Shown here: positions 1 to 9,600 of the stretch, in pieces
How the letters are laid out: every line of letters begins with the position of its first letter
Numbering within the stretch: position 1 is the stretch's first letter
NCBI GenBank assembly: GCA_029983685.1
Contig: JASBZA010000001.1
Location: forward strand, 124,001-188,000
Direction of reading: 5' to 3'
DNA from: Oscillospiraceae bacterium
Lineage (GTDB): Bacteria; Bacillota; Clostridia; Saccharofermentanales; Fastidiosipilaceae
Length of the DNA stretch: 64,000 nucleotides
Program-made: the position numbers and the translations under genes
The notes under the pieces: model-generated
The model's input: only the letters and a program-made list of their open reading frames with translations
Database searches by the model: none
Told to the model about the DNA's origin: nothing

Positions 1-903
1 TATGATGTAGGTCTTACTTCTTATGAGAAGACCGGAGAGGTCTTACCCGAGGCTGCTTTGGATTCTTTTAGAAAAAACCACGTGGCCTTGAAGGCGCCTA
101 TTACCACTCCCATTGGCCAGGGATTCAGATCGATTAATGTTTCGCTCCGCATGGCTTTTGACCTTTATGCCAACATTAGGCCTATTCAAGCCATCAACCA
201 TCTGCCTACGAAGTTCCCCGGAACGGACTTTGTGATTTTTCGCGAAAATACCGAGGACCTTTACATTGGTGAAGAGACACAGATAAGTCCCGATGAAGCG
301 GTTGCCGTTAAGAGAATCACTAAGCACGCATCGGAGCGAATTATCCGTCAAGCATTCGAGTATGCTTTAGCCCATGACCGGGCCAAAGTCACCGCCGTCC
401 ATAAGGCCAATATCTTAAAGCTGACAGACGGACTTTTCTTAAAGGTCTTTAGAGAGGTCCAAAAGGACTACCCGACTATTAAAACCGAGGAAATTATTGT
501 AGATAATTGTTCTATGCAGCTGGTGATGCGGCCGGAAGCTTTTGATATTTTGGTTATGCCTAATTTATACGGTGATATCCTGTCTGACTTAGGCGCAGGC
601 CTGGTCGGGGGCCTGGGCCTTATCCCCAGTGTCAATAAAAATGAGGACTATGCCATGTTTGAAGCCGTCCACGGGTCGGCTCCGGATATAGCAGGTAAGG
701 ATTTGGCCAATCCTACCGCCTTTTTGCTGGCAACCTCTATGCTTTTGGACCATCTGGGCATGAAAGAAGAGGCCAAAGATTTAAAGAAGGCAGTCTACGA
801 CACCCTGGCTGAAGAGGACTCCAGAACCCGAGATTTAGGCGGTCCTTTGGGGACTTTGGCCTTTACGGATAAGGTTAAGAGTCGTTTGACAAGGGATAGA
901 TGA
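1..903 (+). CDS. icd: Isocitrate dehydrogenase (NAD-type), 5' end outside window
   Basis: The reading frame is open from the first base, so the gene is truncated by the window edge; 300 residues are visible of a family length near 335. It belongs to the isocitrate/isopropylmalate dehydrogenase family. The substrate motif FRSINVSLR and the segment ENTEDLY favour isocitrate over isopropylmalate dehydrogenase. The metal-binding stretch NLYGDILSDLGAGLVGG and the cofactor stretch HGSAPDIAGK with ANP are present. Expected reaction: oxidative decarboxylation of isocitrate to 2-oxoglutarate in the cytosol. NAD preference is inferred from the short protein type, not shown. Its stop codon lies inside the promoter of the next gene. 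No citrate synthase or aconitase gene is in view. Confidence 0.88.
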   Translation, partial: YDVGLTSYEKTGEVLPEAALDSFRKNHVALKAPITTPIGQGFRSINVSLRMAFDLYANIRPIQAINHLPTKFPGTDFVIFRENTEDLYIGEETQISPDEAVAVKRITKHASERIIRQAFEYALAHDRAKVTAVHKANILKLTDGLFLKVFREVQKDYPTIKTEEIIVDNCSMQLVMRPEAFDILVMPNLYGDILSDLGAGLVGGLGLIPSVNKNEDYAMFEAVHGSAPDIAGKDLANPTAFLLATSMLLDHLGMKEEAKDLKKAVYDTLAEEDSRTRDLGGPLGTLAFTDKVKSRLTRDR

Positions 904-914
904 CCTAGTATAAT
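886..914 (+). promoter_or_regulatory. Consensus promoter for rplS
   Basis: TTGACA at 886-891 and TATAAT at 909-914 are separated by exactly 17 bp: a perfect match to the vegetative sigma factor consensus. The promoter overlaps the stop codon of the isocitrate dehydrogenase gene. It would leave a leader of about 70 nt before rplS, which could hold an L19-type autoregulatory leader, but I could not recognise one. Confidence 0.85.
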
Positions 915-988
915 CTCACAGGTTATCAAGGGCGGTCCTCTGATATTTTGATATGCATGAACGTCCGGCGAAGAGAGGAGGAAGCATT

Positions 989-1396
989 ATGGATCTAGTT
1001 AGAGCAGTAGAGCAATCCCAACTGAGACAGGATTTACCTAAGGTCGAAGTCGGTGATTACGTTAAGGTTGCCCTAAGGATTACGGAAGGCTCTCGTGAGC
1101 GAATCCAGGTTTTCGAAGGAACGGTCATTGCCATGAAGGGTACAGGTTTGAGTGAAACCATTACCGTACGTCGTATTTCTTACGGTGTAGGTGTGGAGAG
1201 AATCTTACCTGTCCATGCCCCTACTATCGATAATATCGAGGTGGTACGTAAGGGTGTGGTACGTCGGGCTAAGCTGTACTATCTACGTGACCGTGTCGGT
1301 AAGAAGGCACGTCTGCGTGAGAAGCTTAACGTTAAGACCAACGAGGCTCATGTCGAGAAAGTGGAAGCCGTCGAGACGGAAACTTCGGAAGCGTAA
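989..1396 (+). CDS. rplS: 50S ribosomal protein L19
   Basis: L19 lies at the interface of the 30S and 50S subunits. The protein has the family core, including VGDYVKV, the [11 protein letters not shown] block, [18 protein letters not shown] and the basic [15 protein letters not shown] segment. The start at 989 is chosen because a strong AGAGGAGG lies just before it; an in-frame ATG at 953 has no such site. This gives 135 residues, about 20 more than usual, owing to a Glu-rich C-terminal tail ([14 protein letters not shown]). It is transcribed alone, between its own promoter and a strong terminator. In Bacillus subtilis rplS sits next to rbgA, whereas here rbgA is 13 kb downstream. Confidence 0.96.
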   Translation: MDLVRAVEQSQLRQDLPKVEVGDYVKVALRITEGSRERIQVFEGTVIAMKGTGLSETITVRRISYGVGVERILPVHAPTIDNIEVVRKGVVRRAKLYYLRDRVGKKARLREKLNVKTNEAHVEKVEAVETETSEA

Positions 1397-1422
1397 GACT
1401 TACTTAAGTTTTAAGAAGAAGG

Positions 1423-1464
1423 AAGCACTGGGAAATCTGATAGATTTCTCGGTGCTTTTTCTTT
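1423..1464 (+). terminator. Rho-independent terminator after rplS
   Basis: The arms at 1423-1438 and 1442-1457 pair over 16 positions, with only G-T wobbles as exceptions, around a 3-nt loop. A T-rich run follows (TTT C TTT). Confidence 0.9.
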
Positions 1465-1498
1465 GTCTTATTGATTAGATGAATATTTAATTAGATAG

Positions 1499-1526
1499 TT
1501 GACATTTGTTTTACCGGATATATAAT
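1499..1526 (+). promoter_or_regulatory. Promoter of the regulator/ABC operon
   Basis: TTGACA at 1499-1504 and TATAAT at 1521-1526 are separated by 16 bp. The promoter serves the three-gene operon starting at 1574. Confidence 0.8.
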
Positions 1527-1530
1527 TCAA

Positions 1531-1552
1531 TTTAATCAAATATGATATTAAA
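1531..1552. promoter_or_regulatory. Candidate operator next to the -10 box
   Basis: An imperfect 22-bp palindrome with perfect outer arms TTTAAT (1531-1536) and ATTAAA (1547-1552) lies a few bases downstream of the -10 box, about where transcription should start. A dimeric HTH protein bound here would block the promoter. That the regulator encoded at 1574 binds it is inference. Confidence 0.4.
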
Positions 1553-1573
1553 GATTTATCTAAGGAGGATCGC

Positions 1574-2680
1574 ATGAATTTTGTTATTAGTAATCAGCCG
1601 CTTTTTTTCAAAGAATGCTTGAATTTTCTGGAATTGAGCTTTCTTTATGAAGAAAAGGGTCTTGATAGCTATAGTCTTAATAATGATATGAACGCGGATT
1701 TAGATCAGCGTTATGAAGAAATTCTTAACTACCATAAGGCCGTTATGAGCAGATTTTTAAAAGAAGTCAAAGATAAACAGCCGTTAAGAAATCTTTGTCG
1801 TACGATTTATTTGGAAGATTATATGGGTTCCACCAGTCTGTTAAAAGAGTTACAAAGATCTCTGAAAGTTTTTGATATCCGGTCGACTACGGCTACGACT
1901 TGGAGAAAAATGTGGAAGGAAGATATATGGCATGTTGAGAATACTAAAGGTATATTCTCTCAAAAGCGACATTCCCAACCCCCTACTTTAGAAGATGTAA
2001 TAGATATATTAAATCCGTTGGATATTCAGGAAGAAAGTAAGTGGGAGCTTATCAAAATCATAGCGGATCCGACTTTGGCCGATCAGCTTCTGGAGGATTT
2101 AAAAAGGCTTCAAGCTATCGTTGAAGAAGAGTTCTTAAAGATAGAATCACTCTATCAAGTACAGCTAGATAAGCTGAGAAACTTTGATTTAGAGAAATTA
2201 TTTACCGAAGGTCTGGCGCAATTACTGGGGCCGGAAATCCTTGAAAAGATTAAAAAGAGTTCCGCTATTTATGTCAATTTAGATACGACTTATATTATGG
2301 CTTTGGTCATTGAGGATATCACTACTCCAGGGGAAATTTATCAGTCCATGGGACTCTTGTTTCTGGATACAATGCTAGTCTCTCGTGATTTAGAGCATAT
2401 TAGGAATATTCTCTATAACCAGTGCAAAGCTCTAGGTGAGAAAACACGTTTTAATATTGTCTTGGAACTTTTAAAAGGGCCTAAGTATGTTAAAGAGTTG
2501 GCCTCTATTTTGGATTTGTCGAGTCCAACTTTAAGCCACCACCTGCAAGCCTTGGTCAATGCCAATCTGCTTACAGTTGATGTCGTGGAAAACAAGACCT
2601 ATTACGGAGTAGATCGAGCTTCAGTTCGAAATTTAGGTCAAAGTTTAATGGACTTAGCCGAAGCGTTTATGGAGGCATAA
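1574..2680 (+). CDS. Transcriptional regulator with C-terminal ArsR-type HTH
   Basis: This 368-residue protein has a winged helix-turn-helix at its C-terminus (about residues 290-350). The segments FNIVLELLKGPKYVKELASI and SSPTLSHHLQALVNANLL match ArsR-type recognition helices. The N-terminal 280 residues are mostly helical and charged and match no family I can name; they may be a sensing domain. No cysteine pair of the metal-sensing ArsR kind is visible. AAGGAGG lies directly upstream of the ATG. The gene is separated by one base from the first of two ABC transporter genes, so it probably controls them and its own promoter, where a palindrome is present. The ligand is unknown. Confidence 0.75.
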   Translation: MNFVISNQPLFFKECLNFLELSFLYEEKGLDSYSLNNDMNADLDQRYEEILNYHKAVMSRFLKEVKDKQPLRNLCRTIYLEDYMGSTSLLKELQRSLKVFDIRSTTATTWRKMWKEDIWHVENTKGIFSQKRHSQPPTLEDVIDILNPLDIQEESKWELIKIIADPTLADQLLEDLKRLQAIVEEEFLKIESLYQVQLDKLRNFDLEKLFTEGLAQLLGPEILEKIKKSSAIYVNLDTTYIMALVIEDITTPGEIYQSMGLLFLDTMLVSRDLEHIRNILYNQCKALGEKTRFNIVLELLKGPKYVKELASILDLSSPTLSHHLQALVNANLLTVDVVENKTYYGVDRASVRNLGQSLMDLAEAFMEA

Positions 2681-2681
2681 G

Positions 2682-4553
2682 ATGCGACGAAGAGATATTG
2701 TGAATGAACTCGATGGCAAAGACTATGCTTCCATCCTGCATCCGGAGAAGAGCAGTACGAAGGACAAGTTGCAACTTATTATAGAGCCCCTCAAAGCCTA
2801 TAAAGGTTTTAAAAGCGACTTTGTTATTTTCGCTCTTACCGACGGTTTAATTCCTATCGTAGCAGCCTTCTCGCTGGGCATTTTAACGTACATTGTTCAA
2901 AGAATTTTAAACGCTAACTTGGATCAAAGGCGAAGTGTGCTTTATATAGTTGGAGTTTCTCTGGCCTTGTTTATGAGTTTTCTCCTTTGCCAAATTATAT
3001 CCATCCGTAAATTTCATAAAAATCGTACTCGATTTATGAGACTTCGTATGAGGTATTTCAAGGCCATGACGAAAAAGATGGGTCAAATGGAGCTGGGCTT
3101 ATTCGAAAACGCAAAGTTTATTGCCTCATTAGGTGACTTCAGCCGTTTGCTTCAATCATCGGAAACCGGTCTGGAAGGCATTTATACCAGGGGTTTTCAG
3201 ATGGGCGGTAACATCGTATCGACTATTATTTTGGCCTTGGTTCTTTTGTTTGTGCATCCCTTAATCGTTCCGGTCTTAATAGTATGCGGTTTCCTTCACT
3301 ATTATTTAGGTAAAAAAGAAGCTCAAAAGAAAAAAGAGACGGTTGCGGAGCGCGTTGAACTTGCTAAGCGCCTCGACAGTTACCAGCAGATTTCCTCGGA
3401 TTTTCGTTACGGTAAAGACATCCGCGTTTTTGATATGGATGGACCTTTTGAAACATTCTTTGACCGACTCTTGGGAGATTATCGGAAGAGTTTGAATCGT
3501 CGTTACCGGTCCGAAAGCTTATACACACTGCCGGATGTTGTTTTGTTGGCTATTATGAATATTGCTTGCCTTTGGTTTCTAGGCCAAAGTTATTTGGCCG
3601 GACATATTTCGGCATCCTGGCTCATTAGCTCTATTTCTGTTCTTTTCTTATTTTGCCAGCAGTTCTACCTGACGCTGGACCACTTCATATTTATGCAGGA
3701 TGAATTCCAGTATTTCGATGACTTCATAGATGTTATGAAAGCCGATATTTTCTCCGATGGGGGAGAGGACCTGGATCCTTTGGGCGATCACACGGTTGAA
3801 TTCAAAAATGTGTCTTTTAAATATCCGCATAGCGATACGTGGGTTTTGAAAAATTTGAACCTGACCATTCCGGATCGTTCCACTTTGGCCCTGGTCGGCT
3901 TGAATGGTCAAGGTAAAACGACCTTGGTCAATCTCTTAACCGGACTTTATATGCCGCAAAAAGGCAGCATAACCATAGGAGGGGTCGATATAAGAGATAT
4001 CTCTAAGAAGAGCCTCCGCCACACTTTCGCTGTTGTTTTGCAAGACGTGAACATCATGGCAATGACCGTAGGGGAAAACATAGCCTTGAGTGAGCAGTAT
4101 GATGCGGACAAAGTATGGCAGGTTTTAGACCAGGCCGGACTAAAAGACAAGATTGCTTCCTTTGAAAAAGGCCTAGATACGCCTCTACTTAAAGTCATTG
4201 AACCAGACGGAAAAATCTTATCGGGCGGCGAGAATCAGAAACTGGGCTTGGCTCGCGCACTTTACCACGGCGGCCAGATGATGGTCTTGGATGAGCCCAC
4301 TAGTGCCTTGGATGCTTTGGCCGAAGAAAAAATTTACCAAGAATTTGCCGATATGACAAAGGGGAAGACCGCATTGTTTATTTCGCATCGCCTGGCTTCA
4401 ACCAGGTTTTGCGATCAAATTGCCCTGCTCCAGGACGGGGTAATTCAGGAAGTCGGTACCCACACTGAACTTTTGGCTATGAAAGGGCTTTATTGGGAAA
4501 TCTACGAAACCCAGGCCTCTTACTACAAGGAAGAAGGTGAAGATCATGCATAA
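2682..4553 (+). CDS. ABC exporter half-transporter A (permease-ATPase fusion)
   Basis: This 623-residue membrane protein has an N-terminal transmembrane domain (about residues 45-340, with five to six hydrophobic segments) followed by an ATPase domain. The ATPase shows Walker A GLNGQGKTT, Q-loop VVLQDVNI, signature LSGGENQKLGLARAL, Walker B MMVLDEPTSALD and switch histidine FISHRLAS. All catalytic residues are canonical. It follows the regulator by one base and overlaps the next ABC gene, so the two probably form a heterodimeric exporter of the multidrug/peptide type. The substrate cannot be read from sequence; no peptide precursor gene is seen nearby. Confidence 0.88.
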   Translation: MRRRDIVNELDGKDYASILHPEKSSTKDKLQLIIEPLKAYKGFKSDFVIFALTDGLIPIVAAFSLGILTYIVQRILNANLDQRRSVLYIVGVSLALFMSFLLCQIISIRKFHKNRTRFMRLRMRYFKAMTKKMGQMELGLFENAKFIASLGDFSRLLQSSETGLEGIYTRGFQMGGNIVSTIILALVLLFVHPLIVPVLIVCGFLHYYLGKKEAQKKKETVAERVELAKRLDSYQQISSDFRYGKDIRVFDMDGPFETFFDRLLGDYRKSLNRRYRSESLYTLPDVVLLAIMNIACLWFLGQSYLAGHISASWLISSISVLFLFCQQFYLTLDHFIFMQDEFQYFDDFIDVMKADIFSDGGEDLDPLGDHTVEFKNVSFKYPHSDTWVLKNLNLTIPDRSTLALVGLNGQGKTTLVNLLTGLYMPQKGSITIGGVDIRDISKKSLRHTFAVVLQDVNIMAMTVGENIALSEQYDADKVWQVLDQAGLKDKIASFEKGLDTPLLKVIEPDGKILSGGENQKLGLARALYHGGQMMVLDEPTSALDALAEEKIYQEFADMTKGKTALFISHRLASTRFCDQIALLQDGVIQEVGTHTELLAMKGLYWEIYETQASYYKEEGEDHA

Positions 4554-6354
4554 GCAGTCTAATTTTAACTTGCTAAAAGATTTTCTAAAGGTTTCGCATA
4601 AGGTCAAGCCCGGTTATTTGGCCTTTATGATGATGCAATCCTTATTTGTAGCGCTGGAAGGTCTTTTTCTAGTCTATATTCCTAAGAAGATAATGGATCT
4701 TCTGACCGAAAAACAGCTGGGTTTGGATGTGTTCGGAATAGAGATTTTGAAAATATTGGCCATATATGCTGCTATTAAACTTCTAAATGAACTTATACGA
4801 AAACGCTCCAACATCAGTAAGATAGATTTTACCAATCGGGCCCAAAAGCATATTTCTCTTAAAGTCATGCGGCTGGATTATGCTTCTTTGGAGGATCCGG
4901 AAATACTGGACCTCAAAGAACGGGCTACCTTGCCGTTGGAGTACGGGATTTTGCATAATCTTCTCTTAAACCTACAAGGTATTTTAGAGAGTGTCTTCAC
5001 CATTCTGGGTATTGCCGCCCTCATTTTTAGTTTTTCGCCACTGCTGTTTTGCTGTGTTTTAGCCCTTTCCATAGTTTCCGGCCTCATTTTGGTTAAAGCG
5101 GGACGCCTGAGCATGGATTTTTTGCAGAATCTGGTTCCTATTAATCGACGCTTTAATCATTATGTTAGCTTATTTTATGATGATTCCTTCTCCAAGGATA
5201 TGCGGTTGACTAAGCTGGATGAGTTAGCCTACGAAAAAATAGATAACTACGAATACGAACTTTCACTTCAAATGGAAAAGCAAAATGTATTAGAAGGCCG
5301 TTATAAATCAAGGGCCAATATCTTTACGGCTTTGGCCAAAGTCTTAGTCTATATCTACTCCGGCTTGCGGCTCTTGGGGCTAGCGGGAGCTAAGATAAGT
5401 TTGGGTGAGTTCACGGTTTTTATTTTGGCCAACGAAAAGTTATCACAAAGTTCTACGGCTATGGTCAATAATGTTATGGGATTCTTTATTTTCCTCAAAC
5501 AAGTGGAACCCTTATTGGACTTCTTAACCTTGGATGAGGCCAAAGATCGAGGCGATCTTCAAGCAGGACCCTTTGAATCCTTGGAATTTAGAGATGTGGA
5601 TTTCTCCTATCCTAAGACGGATATTAAAGTTTTGGACCATGTCTCCTTCAAAATCAATAAGGGAGAGAGTATTGCCCTGGTGGGACGCAATAATGCCGGT
5701 AAGTCTACGGTCGTCAAGCTGATTTCCAGGCTCTTTCAGCCGGACAGCGGGGAGATTCTCTATAATGGTGTGAATATTTGGGATTACGATTATGGCTCTT
5801 ATATTGCGCAGCTATCCCATGTTTTCCAGGATTTCCAGCTTTTCCCGTTTAGAATCAGAGACAATATATTATGCAAGAATAATGGCGATATCTTTTCGGA
5901 GGAACTAAGTCCGGATGAAGAGGCCGCAACGTATGAGGTTTTGGCCAAAGTCGGCTTGGACCATAAAGTTAAGGGTTTGGAACACGGACTGGATACTTGG
6001 ATAAATAAACATATTAATAATGAGGCGACCGACCTCAGCGGTGGAGAAAAGCAGAAACTGGCCATTGCCAGAGCCCTTTATAAAGACTCTTCAATGGTTA
6101 TCTTGGACGAACCTACTGCTGCCTTGGATCCTTTGGCCGAAGCCAGAGTCTATGATGATTTCTCGAAGTTGGTGGAGAATAGAACGGCTATCTTTATCTC
6201 ACATCGTATGAGTGCATCGAGATTCTGTGACCGCATTTTGGTTCTGGAAGACAAGCGTATTACAGGGGATGGGACTCATGAGGAGCTTATGAAAAAGCAC
6301 GAACTTTATCATGAACTCTTTGAAGCCCAAGCACAGTATTACTATTTAGCCTAG
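4546..6354 (+). CDS. ABC exporter half-transporter B (permease-ATPase fusion)
   Basis: Partner of the preceding gene: about 600 residues with an N-terminal membrane domain and a C-terminal ATPase. Motifs are Walker A GRNNAGKST, Q-loop VFQDFQLFPF, signature LSGGEKQKLAIARAL, Walker B VILDEPTAALDP and switch FISHRMSAS. I chose the ATG at 4546, which overlaps the upstream stop by 8 bp and has AAGGAAGAAGG upstream; an in-frame GTG at 4537 lies inside that ribosome site. Both half-transporters have intact catalytic glutamates, so neither nucleotide site is visibly degenerate, unlike many heterodimeric exporters. Only a weak hairpin follows the stop. Confidence 0.87.
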   Translation: MHKQSNFNLLKDFLKVSHKVKPGYLAFMMMQSLFVALEGLFLVYIPKKIMDLLTEKQLGLDVFGIEILKILAIYAAIKLLNELIRKRSNISKIDFTNRAQKHISLKVMRLDYASLEDPEILDLKERATLPLEYGILHNLLLNLQGILESVFTILGIAALIFSFSPLLFCCVLALSIVSGLILVKAGRLSMDFLQNLVPINRRFNHYVSLFYDDSFSKDMRLTKLDELAYEKIDNYEYELSLQMEKQNVLEGRYKSRANIFTALAKVLVYIYSGLRLLGLAGAKISLGEFTVFILANEKLSQSSTAMVNNVMGFFIFLKQVEPLLDFLTLDEAKDRGDLQAGPFESLEFRDVDFSYPKTDIKVLDHVSFKINKGESIALVGRNNAGKSTVVKLISRLFQPDSGEILYNGVNIWDYDYGSYIAQLSHVFQDFQLFPFRIRDNILCKNNGDIFSEELSPDEEAATYEVLAKVGLDHKVKGLEHGLDTWINKHINNEATDLSGGEKQKLAIARALYKDSSMVILDEPTAALDPLAEARVYDDFSKLVENRTAIFISHRMSASRFCDRILVLEDKRITGDGTHEELMKKHELYHELFEAQAQYYYLA

Positions 6355-6367
6355 TTAAAAAATATAT

Positions 6368-6400
6368 TCTTTTCTTCAAAAATGTAAAAAGAAGAGATTT
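6368..6400 (+). terminator. Weak candidate terminator after the ABC operon
   Basis: TCTTTTCTT (6368-6376) can pair with AAGAAGAGA (6389-6397) with one wobble; only TTTG follows. The stem is A/T-rich and the call is tentative. Confidence 0.3.
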
Positions 6401-6488
6401 GTAACGTAACAAAGTAGGCAAGTTTAACAATTAAAATTAAAGCCATTGGTTATTTCTGCCAAAAAAAATTTTTTATTTTTATGATCAC

Positions 6489-6516
6489 TTGTCTGGTTAA
6501 CCAGAAATGCTATAAT
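6489..6516 (+). promoter_or_regulatory. Promoter of the GH85 gene
   Basis: TTGTCT (6489-6494), a 16-bp spacer and TATAAT (6511-6516) preceded by TGC, which makes an extended -10 box. The leader to the start codon is about 100 nt. Confidence 0.7.
6492..6505. promoter_or_regulatory. 14-bp perfect palindrome in the promoter spacer (operator)
   Basis: TCTGGTTAACCAGA reads the same on both strands and lies between the -35 and -10 boxes of the GH85 promoter, the standard place for a repressor site. The TGGT/ACCA halves resemble GntR/FadR-type sites, but the protein that binds is unknown and no such regulator is encoded nearby. Confidence 0.6.
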
Positions 6517-6625
6517 TTTAGATGCATAAACATGGACGTTTTGTGTGAGTATAAGTGTAATATCTACGCGAAAGTAACGAAACAAAGTTACGCTTAGCAC
6601 ATTAGAGTGAGGAGGAATCAAAGGC

Positions 6626-9600
6626 ATGTCTCAAAAACGTAGAAGTAGGAAGAAAAATTTTGTTTCCTTCACGATTGCATTAGCAATTGTGCTTGGAACA
6701 TTCAGTGGTTTCCTTAAGGCTGATAACTGGCCTCTGGATGTAGGTGAAGCTCAACCTAAAGTCTATGGTTACCGTGCTGTAACGATGTTGAATTGGTCAC
6801 CTCAAACCGACCCAGATGCTGCCTATCTCAGGTCAAAGGTTCCCTTGCAAGCTAGAATTAGCCATGATTCTAGTTCTCAGGTCAATCCGAATTTGAATGG
6901 TAAGTCTGAAATCTTATTGATGCAGGCTGATTACGGTAACAGTTTTTTTAACAACAGTACGCTGAATGATACCTTTGCTGAGAATACGTTAAATTTCTGG
7001 CAATATACAGACTATTTCTCACCATGGCATGGTGCTGCTACTGTTGGGACACCTCAGGGGCTTTATAATCCCAGAACTAGTGATTGGCGAGCCAGAGGCT
7101 TTGAATTTGGTTTGTTAAACATTCCGAATCCTGCCTACACAGATGCGGCCCATCGAAATGGTGTCAAATCTATCGCTATTTTGTATGTAGATCCTGCATT
7201 TAGGCCTGGTCAGACGATCATGGAATTTTTTGCCCAGGATGACGCCGGACATTATATCATTGCTGATACCATGATCGAGATGGCTAATTATTATGGCTTT
7301 GATGGCTGGTTTGTCAATGCAGAAGAAGGCGGCCCTACAGAAGAACAATGGAATGGTTTTATGCAGCAATTGCGTGACGGCGGTATGTATGTAAACCATT
7401 ATGATACGAATAGTAGCTTTGGTGATAGAAAAGCTAAGTGGCTGAAAGGTGCTGACAGTGTTTTTGTAAACTACGGATGGGGGCGTGATACAGTTAAAAG
7501 TGCTGTAGATTATGCCGGGGAAAAGGGCTATGACCCCTATAAGCAGGTATTCTTTGGGGTTGAGGCCAACCAGGGTGGTTTTAATCATGGCCATTCTTCC
7601 ACGCATGTACAGAATGTATATGAAGATGCCGGTAAAAATCCAATGGTATCCTTAGCCCTCTTCACACCTAGTGATATGTATCAGAGAGGCCTTGATATTC
7701 AAAACTTTGAAATAGAAACTCTACCTGCCTATCAACTTCCTGAGTTTCAGTGGATGATTGCGGACAGAGAACGTGTCTATTTTTCCGGTGGAAGTGAGGA
7801 TCCGGCCAATACGGGTTCCAAGGATTTTGCACGCGAGGATATTAGTATTAACAATACCATTTCATGGGAAGGGGTGGCGGACTTTACGCCGGCTCGTTCT
7901 GTTATTGATGGCGAGGCTTTCTATAGTAATTTCAGTACGGGCAAGGGTATGCAGTATTTCTCAAATGGTTCTGTTTCAAGAGATGAGAAATGGACGAATA
8001 TGGTTTTACAGTCTCTGCTCCCCAGCTGGCAGTGGTGGATTGATGCTGAGGGCAATCGCCTAAATGTTGATTTTGATTATGGTTCTAAAGAAGTTCGAAA
8101 AGATATAAACAATCAAATTTTTCCGTTGCCTTATGCTCAACAGGGAGCCTATGATGGTGGAAACTCCTTAGTCCTTTACGGTGATTTAGATGGCAAAAAT
8201 ACCCTTCATCTTTATAAGACCGATTTGCAAGTCACGGCAGATTCCAAATTGAATCTTACTTATAAGAAAGTTTCTGAAGATTCTGCCTTGGCTAATGTCG
8301 TCTTGCAGTTTAAAAATGAAACAGATCCTGTTGTTTTGCCTATAGAAGGTTCAGATTCGTCGGGCGATTGGACAAGAGCTAGCCTGGATTTAGCGGAATA
8401 TCAGGGTAAGACTATTAATAAAATCTCAATTCAAGTTACAGGAAAATCTGAGAACTATCAACTTAACTTGGGTGAACTTTCTCTTGGTACAGGTGCGCAA
8501 ACACCAGAAGCTCCAGCTAATCTTAAAGTTGAGAAGCACTATACGACAGGAGAGCTTTTCTTATCCTGGGATTTGGGTGATTTTTCCAGCGTAGATAACT
8601 ATCATATCTATGGTGAAGATGCTTCCGGTCGGGAAGTTTTCCTGGGAGGTGGATTTAATGACCGGGTTTATGTTAAAGGTCTGGAAAATCTAGAAGGTGC
8701 TATTACACTTAAAGTATGTGCTGTTGGTAAAGACGGCTCAGAGAGTGATTTTACTCAGGTCTCCTTACCTCAGGATAAAGCCGTTACCAATCTTGCAGTG
8801 GCCGAGGCTCCTCGTGGAAGCCAGGGCGATATCACAGGCTTATATATGGAGCCCTTAGAAAAAGGTAAACTGGAGATTTCATGGGATGCGCCTGCTTCTG
8901 GAAATCCGGATAAGTATGAAATTAGCATGACACCCTTGAATTTATCCCCAGGCCATTTTGATGAGGGGGTTATTAAGGTAGAAATTGATGGCTCGAAGAC
9001 ATCCTATACATTAGAGACGGATACTAAAGAAGGCTTCCAATATGATCTGAAGGTTTCGAGTATCGTGGGAGGACAGGTAGTTGCATCAACTCTTTACAGA
9101 GGACGTTCATACGATTCCTATGTCGAGCCTATGACGTTAGAAGATGTACATATAAGTGGCGGAAAACTTCTTTTAAGGTCTCCCTTATCTGAAGACTGGC
9201 AGATTGTTCAACTCTTCTGGAATGATCAGGCCGAACCCTTTAGACAATTTACCAGAGGAGTCTCGAAAGACTATCCTAACAAATCCTATAATGGGGTTTC
9301 TCTGCCGGAGAACAATGGTATTTTGACCATAAAATTAAAAGACTATTCTTCGGATAAAGACAATCCGGAAGAAACATCTGTGCCCTTTGTAGTGGGTGTT
9401 GTAGATGGGGAACTTGCTGAAGTCCATGAATTATCAGCGAAGGAAGTCCCTGATCCAGTCCTTTTAAAATGGCTCAGGGAAAACGTTGGGATTTACGTAG
9501 AGCAATTAGCAACACGGGTTGACCCCATTGATGTAAGTGATCTTGCCTTCCAAAATCCTCAGGGATTGGAACTTTTAAAGAATTTAAAAGAGCTGACGCT

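Larger units (their letters stand above)
6401..6588 (+). repeat. Direct repeat pair in the GH85 upstream region
   Basis: GTAACGTAACAAAGT at 6401-6415 recurs as GTAACGAAACAAAGT at 6574-6588 (14 of 15 identical). The second copy also contains the inverted pair GTAAC/GTTAC and lies in the leader about 40 bp before the start codon. The rest of the 271-bp gap is A/T-rich and holds the promoter and palindrome listed separately; no gene is seen in it. Confidence 0.45.
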
